Shown here in pieces: positions 58,440-64,000 of a stretch of 64,000 bases of DNA (positions are counted from its first letter, which is position 1; every line of letters starts with the position of its first letter). The position numbers were made by a program, and so were the translations under genes. The stretch comes from Bacillus sp. (in: firmicutes). GTDB lineage: Bacteria; Bacillota; Bacilli; Bacillales; Bacillaceae. Under the pieces are notes generated by a model. It did not search any database and was not told the origin of the DNA. It saw only the letters and a list, made by a program, of their open reading frames with translations. The DNA lies in the NCBI GenBank assembly GCA_031180805.1, contig JAPSLL010000012.1:26268-90267 (forward strand), read 5' to 3'.

Positions 58440-58448
58440 ATTATACCA
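58440..58448 (-). promoter_or_regulatory. extended -10 promoter of ftsEX
   Basis: Minus-strand TGGTATAAT (58440-58448), a perfect -10 with a TG extension, 110 bp before ftsE. The -35 is poor. The rest of 58331-58639 shows nothing else. Confidence 0.5.
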
Positions 58449-58639
58449 TCAAATTTCGTCATTAATAGACTAAATTTATATTACATTTTTGTTTCATCTT
58501 TGTAGCATTGGATAAAAACCTTGTGTGGAGCGGAATTCTTGTTGAAATATGGAATAATGTGACAAGTGGGAGTGAAAAATGTAAGTGCTTCTACTATTTG
58601 AATTTTAGAACTTTTTGACTAAAACTGCAAGAAAAAATA

Positions 58640-58668
58640 AAAAAAGAGTGACCATTGTCTGATCACTC
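58640..58668 (-). terminator. terminator of cccB
   Basis: GAGTGA (58646-58651) pairs with TCACTC (58663-58668), followed by seven T on the minus strand. Confidence 0.85.
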
Positions 58669-58694
58669 CTTCATCTTTTTGCATGACATATGTT

Positions 58695-59015
58695 TTACTT
58701 TTTCTCAGCGAGCCAGCTAGCAACTGTTTCTGCTTCTGCCTCACCTAACACCTTAGGCATTCTACCGTAGCCATTGACTAATATATCCTTTATTTCATCT
58801 TTATTATATTTTGCTCCTATTTCCGTTAAGTCTGGACCATTTCGTCCCTGAAGGTTCTCACCATGGCAGCCAATACAGTTTTGTTGAACGATTTTTTCAA
58901 CATCGCCACTAGCTGTCGTATTCGCATTCGAACCATCACTCGATTCTTCTTCACCACCACATGCTGCCAATAGCATTGATGTTCCGAGTAATAACACTAC
59001 TATTTTCTTTTTCAT
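58695..59015 (-). CDS. cccB: cytochrome c-551 lipoprotein CccB
   Basis: 106 residues. Lipoprotein signal with MLLAAC lipobox (Cys near residue 19), a Ser/Asn-rich tether, one c-type heme site CIGCH near residue 47, and the distal Met in YGRMPKV near residue 83. Membrane-anchored electron carrier on the outer face, feeding terminal oxidase. ATG with AAGGAGG 7 bases upstream. Between prfB and ftsE as in other Bacilli. Confidence 0.95.
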   Translation of the reverse strand: MKKKIVVLLLGTSMLLAACGGEEESSDGSNANTTASGDVEKIVQQNCIGCHGENLQGRNGPDLTEIGAKYNKDEIKDILVNGYGRMPKVLGEAEAETVASWLAEKK

Positions 59016-59267
59016 TTTCTAATCCTCCTTTATTTTCAATTTACTTAAATAGAATCTACCTGTTTATTCATTATGTATTATAATCTCGTCACTTATTATA
59101 ACCACAAATTACTAGGTTTGAAACAAGCTCTATGCACCACATCGAACCTGTTTTAATGGAAAACCTTGATAATTCAACGTTTGATGAGATCGATCAATTT
59201 TGTGAACTCTAGTACGAAGCCTTTCAATTGTCCAAGGTCTTTTCTAAAATATTGTTATCTTTTGTTA

Positions 59268-59323
59268 ATCGGAGCTTAAGTGGGGAACTTCTGCGGGATG
59301 CGTGGGATAGGTGATGCCCCGCA
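59268..59323. repeat. GC-rich interspersed repeat, decayed copy 4 (inverted)
   Basis: CTGCGGGATGCGTGGGATAGG matches the reverse complement of copy 2 over 21 bases (middle of 61205-61325) and is followed by GCCCCGCA. Both ends are truncated. Otherwise 59016-59383 has no gene. Confidence 0.7.
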
Positions 59324-59383
59324 AAAAATAACCATTCTTATTCATTGCAAATAATGACGAGTGGTTGACTTTATAAGTGCTTA

Positions 59384-59840
59384 TTATTTCATTCTATTTT
59401 TCCTAGTAAATGAAACATTCCCTATCATAAACAGACAAGCGTAAATATAAAATAGGATGGAATAGCCCGTTTTCCAGCCAGTAAATTCAAGATAATGAAC
59501 TTATCTAGCAATTCCTTCATAAACTGATCGAAAGCAATCCCCATAAAATAATATGCAATAAAAGCTTTACTTTGCCGGTAGGAAGAAAAGAAAATTAACA
59601 AAAATAATACCAAATAGTGCCGGTAAAGTCGTTTCTGTAATGAAATCTGATATTTGTGGGCCTTTCCTTTCCATAATATTGTACAAGCCCATGATGCTTG
59701 CAAATAAAATATCAGCAGCTAATGTATATCATACAACAAAGAAAGTCATATAAGCCTCTACTTTTGTGAGACGCTTTGGCATCAAAAGCAAAACGAAGAT
59801 GAGTACACTATAGAAACACAATTAAAAAGGTAAAGGTCAC
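59384..59840 (-). pseudogene. degraded membrane-protein gene
   Basis: GTG (59838-59840) with GAGGAG 7 bases upstream opens MTFTFLIVF. Successive frames then read VLIFVLLLMPKRLTKVEAYM, an in-frame stop, YTLAADILFASIMGLYNIME, LPALFGIIFVNFLFFLPAK and a stop, then SKAFIAYYFMGIAFDQFMKE, and finally TGWKTGYSILFYIYACLFMI to a stop at 59384. At least two stops and three frame changes. It looks like a small multi-pass protein of CBO0543 type (recollection, unsearched). Confidence 0.65.
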
Positions 59841-59901
59841 TTTGATACTCCTCAGTGTGGCGTAGTTTTCTTTATCTTAACCAATTCATTTTTTTCTATG
59901 T

Positions 59902-59932
59902 AAAAAAGCAGTGAGGGTAAAAATCACTGCTT
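59902..59932 (-). terminator. terminator of prfB
   Basis: AAGCAGTGA (59906-59914) pairs with TCACTGCTT (59924-59932), followed by TTTTTT on the minus strand. Confidence 0.9.
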
Positions 59933-59944
59933 GAATGTTTTTCC

Positions 59945-61046
59945 TTATGATAATTTTGAACGTAAATACGCATCGATAAACGGATCCAATTCTCCATCCA
60001 TGACCGCATGTACATTGCCAATTTCTGTGTTAGTACGGTGGTCCTTTACCATTGAATAAGGATGGAAAACGTATGAACGGATTTGGCTACCCCAACCGAT
60101 TTCCTTTTGCTCACCACGAATTTCTGCAAGCTCTGCTTCTTGCTCTTCAATTCTTTTTTGATAAAGCTTTGCCTTCAACATTTTCATTGCTTGCTCACGG
60201 TTTTTAATTTGGGAACGCTCCGTTTGACATGTTACAACGATGTTTGTTGGAAGATGGGTAATCCGAACAGCTGAGTCAGTTGTGTTAATATGCTGTCCAC
60301 CGGCACCACTTGCACGATACGTATCAATTTTTAAATCCTCAGTACGGATTTCAATATCGATTTCTTCATTAAATTCTGGCATTACTTCACAGGAAACGAA
60401 TGATGTGTGACGTCGGCCAGAAGAATCGAACGGAGAAATCCGGACAAGACGATGAACACCTTTTTCGGCTTTCAAATAACCATACGCATTATGCCCTTTA
60501 ATAAGAAGGGTTACGCTTTTAATCCCCGCTTCATCACCAGGTAAATAGTCAAGCGTTTCAACCTTAAAGCCTTTTTTCTCAGCCCAACGAGTGTACATAC
60601 GAAGAAGCATTGAGCCCCAGTCTTGTGACTCAGTCCCACCAGCACCAGGGTGAAGCTCTAAGATGGCGTTATTTTTATCATGCTGCTCACTTAAAAGAAG
60701 TTGTAATTCAAAATCGTTTAATTTACTTACTATTTCTTTAATTTCAGAAGAAAGCTCAGCTTGTAAATCAGCATCCTCTTCTTCCTTTACGAGTTCATAC
60801 GTTAATTGAAGGTTTTCATATGATTCATTTAGTTCATGAAACTGGTCAACCATTTCCTTTAACGCATTTGTTTCATTGATGACAGCTTGAGCTGCATTTT
60901 GATTATCCCAAAAATCAGGTGCAGTCATTTGCCCTTCAAGCTGCTGAATTCGTGCTTCCTTTATATCGAGGTCAAAGAGACCCCCTAAAGTCCGCTAAAC
61001 GTTTAGCTGTTTTTTCAAGCTCTTGACGAATTTCTACTAATTCCAT
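59945..61046 (-). CDS. prfB: peptide chain release factor 2, programmed +1 frameshift
   Basis: 366 residues after frameshifting. The first 24 codons start at ATG 61044-61046 (AGAGGTG upstream) and stop at TGA 60972-60974. A +1 shift at CTT-TGA-C continues as [20 protein letters not shown]. The second part has the GGQ catalytic loop ([19 protein letters not shown] near residue 245) and the RF2 stop-codon-reading region before it. RF2 levels feed back on the shift: scarce RF2 at UGA promotes it. Follows secA, the usual order. Confidence 0.97.
60971..60986 (-). promoter_or_regulatory. prfB programmed frameshift site
   Basis: Minus-strand AGGGGG TCT CTT TGA C: an internal Shine-Dalgarno-like AGGGGG 3 bases before the slippery CTTTGA. 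This is the conserved RF2 autoregulatory signal. Confidence 0.95.
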
Positions 61047-61084
61047 TCCAGTCACCTCTATATGATTTTAGAAAATATTTTTCG

Positions 61085-61115
61085 AAACAAGAGAGAGGTG
61101 GCTGTCACCTCTCTC
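61085..61115 (-). terminator. hairpin between secA and prfB, possible weak terminator
   Basis: GAGAGAGGTG (61091-61100) pairs perfectly with CACCTCTCTC (61106-61115) around GCTGT. The minus-strand tail (TTGTTTCG) is only partly T-rich, so termination would be incomplete and prfB could still be read. Confidence 0.5.
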
Positions 61116-61204
61116 GGATTGTTGCATCTATTTTTCCCCTTTTATATGGTTATGACTCTTTTATCATATGTTTTTGTATCTTTATTGTCTTTTACTACGT
61201 TAAC

Positions 61205-61325
61205 GTTTTGGTTGATTTCCGCTACAGTACTCGCTTTCTGCGGGGTAGGTGGTGAGCCCCTCGGTAAACCCTATCCCACGCATCCCGCAGGAGTCTCGTA
61301 CTTCCGCTCCAATCAACCATTACTT
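61205..61325. repeat. GC-rich interspersed repeat, copy 2
   Basis: The best-preserved copy: GGTTGATTTCCG, AGTACTCGCTTTC, GGTGAGCCCC, a variable GC-rich centre, TCCCGCAGGAGTCTCG and CGCTCCAATCAACC. Ends GGTTGAT and ATCAACC are inverted, so the element has short terminal inverted repeats. Confidence 0.8.
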
Positions 61326-61359
61326 AGTTTTTAGTTCGAACACAACAAATCTTAAGACG

Positions 61360-63870
61360 TTATTGCCCACAGCAATTTTTATATTTTTTTCCGCTTCCGC
61401 AAATACACGGATCATTTCGGCCAATTTCTACCACTTTACGAGCTGGCTTTTTCTTCACTGGCTCGTCGCCTTCTTTAGCATGAACCGCCGTTTGACCTTT
61501 TGCTACTTCTTGACGTTCAAGGTTGTTGCGGATTTGTGCTTTCATAATAAATTTCGCAACCTCTTCCTCAATGGCTACAATCATGTTTTCGAACATCGCA
61601 AAGCCTTCCATTTGGTATTCGCGAAGTGGGTCATTTTGTCCGTAAGCACGAAGGTGAATACCTTGACGAAGCTGATCCATCGCATCGATATGATCCATCC
61701 ATTTTGAATCAACTGCACGAAGAAGAATAACCTTTTCAAACTCGCGCATTTGCTCTTCGCCGAAGTCTTCTTCCTTCGCATTATATCGCTCAATCGCTTT
61801 TTCCTTAATCATTTGTGCGATTTCTTCAGGTTCCTTACCACGAAGATTGTTGACTTCAAGCTCACCCTCTTGAAGGATGTTTGCATTCATATAATCGACA
61901 ATGCCTTCTAAATTCCAAGCATCCTCATCCTCATCCCTTGGCATATATGAATCAACAACACGCTCAATTGTAGAAACAAGCATTTTTTCAACAATTTCCC
62001 GCAGGTTATCAGAATCTAATACTTCAAAGCGTTGCTTGTAAATGACTTCACGCTGCTGGCGTAACACATCGTCATATTGAAGCAGCTGTTTCCGTGCATC
62101 AAAGTTATTTCCTTCAACACGTTTTTGTGCTGATTCAACGGCACGAGTGACAATCTTACTTTGGATTGGCTGTGAGTCATCCATTCCAAGTCGATCCATC
62201 ATATTCATCATATTTTCCGATCCAAAGCGACGCATTAATTCATCCTCCATTGAGAGGTAGAATTGCGTAATACCTGGATCCCCTTGACGTCCAGAACGTC
62301 CGCGCAGCTGGTTATCGATACGACGTGATTCATGTCGCTCTGTACCAATTACCGCAAGACCGCCCTTTTCAATAACACCTTCGCCAAGCTTGATGTCAGT
62401 ACCACGACCTGCCATGTTTGTAGCAATCGTCACCGCACCTAATTGCCCAGCATTTTCAATAATCTCCGCTTCCTTCTCATGGTTTTTCGCATTCAATACA
62501 TGATGTGGAACACCTTTTTTCTTAAGAAGCTGGGAAATTAATTCAGATGTTTCGACCGCTACTGTCCCAACTAGAACCGGTTGACCTAGGTCATGACGTT
62601 GCTTGACATCCTCAACAACCGCACGGAATTTCCCTTCCATTGAACGGTAGACTAAATCAGCTCTATCGTCACGGGCAATTGGTCGATTTGTTGGAATCGC
62701 AATAACTTGCATGTTGTAAATATTGCGGAATTCCTCTTCCTCTGTTTTCGCTGTACCCGTCATACCAGCGAGCTTTTTATACATCCGGAAGTAGTTTTGG
62801 AAGGTAATCGTTGCAAGTGTCATGCTTTCATTTTGAATTTCTAAGCCTTCTTTTGCTTCGATCGCCTGGTGAAGACCGTCGCTGTAACGACGTCCTTTCA
62901 TAAGACGTCCTGTAAATGAGTCAACGATGACAACCTGTTCATCCTCAACCACATAATCAACATCTTTTTGCATGACAAAATGCGCTTTTAACGCTTGGTT
63001 AATATGATGGTTAAGCGCAACCTGCGTAATGTCATATAAATTATCGATACCAAAAGCACGTTCAGCCTTCGTAATTCCTTCCTCTGTTAACTGAACTGCC
63101 TTTGTTTTAACATCATACGTAAAGTCTTCATCTTGTTTTAATTGACGAACAAAGCCATTTGCTTGTAGATAAAGCTTAGTTGATTTTGCAGCTTGTCCTG
63201 AAATAATTAACGGTGTTCTCGCTTCATCAATAAGAATCGAGTCAACCTCATCGATGACGGCAAAATTTAATGGACGTTGAACCATTTGTTCACGATAAAG
63301 AACCATGTTATCACGTAAATAGTCAAAGCCTAATTCATTATTTGTTGAATACGTTATATCTGCAGCATAGGCTTCACGCTTTTCATCCTTAGTAAGGGAG
63401 TTCAGATTCAAACCTACCTTTAAACCAAGAAACTCATAAAGCTGACCCATTTCATTTGCATCACGACTTGCTAAGTATTCGTTGACCGTTACGACATGCA
63501 CACCTTCACCTGAAAGTGCATTTAAATAAACAGGCATAGTTGAAGTTAATGTTTTCCCTTCACCTGTTTTCATCTCTGAGATATTTCCCTCGTGTAGTGA
63601 AATACCCCCCATTAATTGTACCTTGTAAGGATACAATCCTAATACGCGCTTTGCTGCTTCACGAACAACAGCAAAAGCTTCTATTAAAAGGTCATCAAGT
63701 GTCTCACCCTTGGCAAGCCGACCTTTGAACTCTTCTGTTTTTGCTTTAAGCTCATTATCAGATAAACTGCTCATCTTGCCACTCAAGGCATCAATCTGAT
63801 TCGCCATTTTCTCATAACGATTTAACGCACGTTTGTTTAAATCAAACACCTTGTTTAAAATTCCAAGCAT
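61360..63870 (-). CDS. secA: preprotein translocase ATPase SecA
   Basis: 836-residue motor that drives unfolded preproteins through SecYEG. Walker A region [13 protein letters not shown] near residue 101, DEAD-type [16 protein letters not shown] near 206, helicase motif [17 protein letters not shown] near 490, [10 protein letters not shown] near 525, and the C-terminal Zn-binding [13 protein letters not shown] that also contacts SecB or ribosomes. ATG with AGAGGAG 8 bases upstream. The promoter would lie at 63871-64000 and beyond. Confidence 0.98.
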   Translation of the reverse strand: MLGILNKVFDLNKRALNRYEKMANQIDALSGKMSSLSDNELKAKTEEFKGRLAKGETLDDLLIEAFAVVREAAKRVLGLYPYKVQLMGGISLHEGNISEMKTGEGKTLTSTMPVYLNALSGEGVHVVTVNEYLASRDANEMGQLYEFLGLKVGLNLNSLTKDEKREAYAADITYSTNNELGFDYLRDNMVLYREQMVQRPLNFAVIDEVDSILIDEARTPLIISGQAAKSTKLYLQANGFVRQLKQDEDFTYDVKTKAVQLTEEGITKAERAFGIDNLYDITQVALNHHINQALKAHFVMQKDVDYVVEDEQVVIVDSFTGRLMKGRRYSDGLHQAIEAKEGLEIQNESMTLATITFQNYFRMYKKLAGMTGTAKTEEEEFRNIYNMQVIAIPTNRPIARDDRADLVYRSMEGKFRAVVEDVKQRHDLGQPVLVGTVAVETSELISQLLKKKGVPHHVLNAKNHEKEAEIIENAGQLGAVTIATNMAGRGTDIKLGEGVIEKGGLAVIGTERHESRRIDNQLRGRSGRQGDPGITQFYLSMEDELMRRFGSENMMNMMDRLGMDDSQPIQSKIVTRAVESAQKRVEGNNFDARKQLLQYDDVLRQQREVIYKQRFEVLDSDNLREIVEKMLVSTIERVVDSYMPRDEDEDAWNLEGIVDYMNANILQEGELEVNNLRGKEPEEIAQMIKEKAIERYNAKEEDFGEEQMREFEKVILLRAVDSKWMDHIDAMDQLRQGIHLRAYGQNDPLREYQMEGFAMFENMIVAIEEEVAKFIMKAQIRNNLERQEVAKGQTAVHAKEGDEPVKKKPARKVVEIGRNDPCICGSGKKYKNCCGQ

Positions 63871-63985
63871 TCAAAACGCTCCTCTGTATTTAGAGTGAAA
63901 TCATTCAAATAGTTCATATTATAAACCATCCTTTATTTTAGCACTATTTGGGATATGGTACAACAGGGACGTATGTAGAGAAGGG

Positions 63986-63998
63986 GGGGACTGTCCCC
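63986..63998. repeat. short GC hairpin upstream of secA
   Basis: GGGGACTGTCCCC: a 4-bp GC stem within a longer G7 run, at the window edge. It shares CTGTC in the loop with the hairpin at 61091-61115. Confidence 0.4.
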
Positions 63999-64000
63999 AT

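Noticed and set aside
59132..59212. 26-codon plus-strand frame MHHIEPVLMENLDNSTFDEI...
   Set aside because: No Shine-Dalgarno or promoter; probably chance or a remnant.

Overview
The window is a low-GC chromosome segment of an endospore-forming member of the Bacillaceae. Supporting signs are Bacillus-type gene order, strong AGGAGG ribosome sites, frequent TTG and GTG starts, and many sporulation or Bacillus-specific genes: swrA, minJ, ctpB, a Spo0E-like phosphatase, a BclA-like exosporium protein, and the crh/hprK-type regulator HprK with PpaX. The genus cannot be fixed from sequence alone. No rRNA, tRNA, CRISPR array, intact insertion sequence or prophage was found. Nearly all genes are on the minus strand.

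Layout. 0.3-2.9 kb: trxB and a TPR protein. 3.1-8.8 kb: histidine operon hisZ-G-D-B-H-F-IE, from which hisA is missing. 9.1-13.1 kb: hprK-lgt-yvoD-ppaX-yvoF (HPr control plus lipoprotein maturation). 13.2-15.5 kb: plus-strand island with a repeat, a small transcription unit, a macrolide-phosphotransferase-like gene whose start codon reads ATA, and a cell-wall amidase. 15.6-19.6 kb: exported phosphoesterase, the yvlABCD envelope-stress operon with a SigW-like promoter, and a Spo0E-like gene. 19.6-22.7 kb: a two-gene unit of a DUF1672-type lipoprotein and a 697-residue lipase-like protein, the best candidate here for an uncharacterised system. 23-27.9 kb: uvrBA with a LexA box. 28.2-37.6 kb: prfC, a small membrane-protein operon, a DeoR regulator, a chemoreceptor, an orphan sugar-binding lipoprotein under a promoter with a cre site in its spacer, a LacI regulator, and cardiolipin synthase. 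37.9-47.7 kb: aminotransferase, DHA2 exporter, CNNM/CorC protein with MerR regulator, a second chemoreceptor, and two divergent DNA-binding regulators. 47.8-51.4 kb: frameshifted exosporium collagen gene, LysR relic, GNAT acetyltransferase, AhpD-like protein and Lrp regulator. 51.5-63.9 kb: conserved division, motility and secretion block minJ-swrA-ctpB-M23 peptidase-ftsX-ftsE-cccB-prfB-secA.

Two themes are not explained by the genes. First, three intergenic arrays of about 21-bp degenerate direct repeats lie just past terminators at about 3.0, 17.2 and 28.05 kb; two share the core GTCAACT. A second, GC-rich interspersed repeat occurs in two fuller copies (13.35 and 61.2 kb) and two decayed ones (50.4 and 59.3 kb). 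Second, several loci are decaying or changed: the absent hisA, the ATA start, a frameshift in the collagen gene, a frameshifted small gene ahead of a 56-residue membrane protein, a LysR remnant and a membrane-protein remnant. All database-type statements here rest on family knowledge; no search was run.
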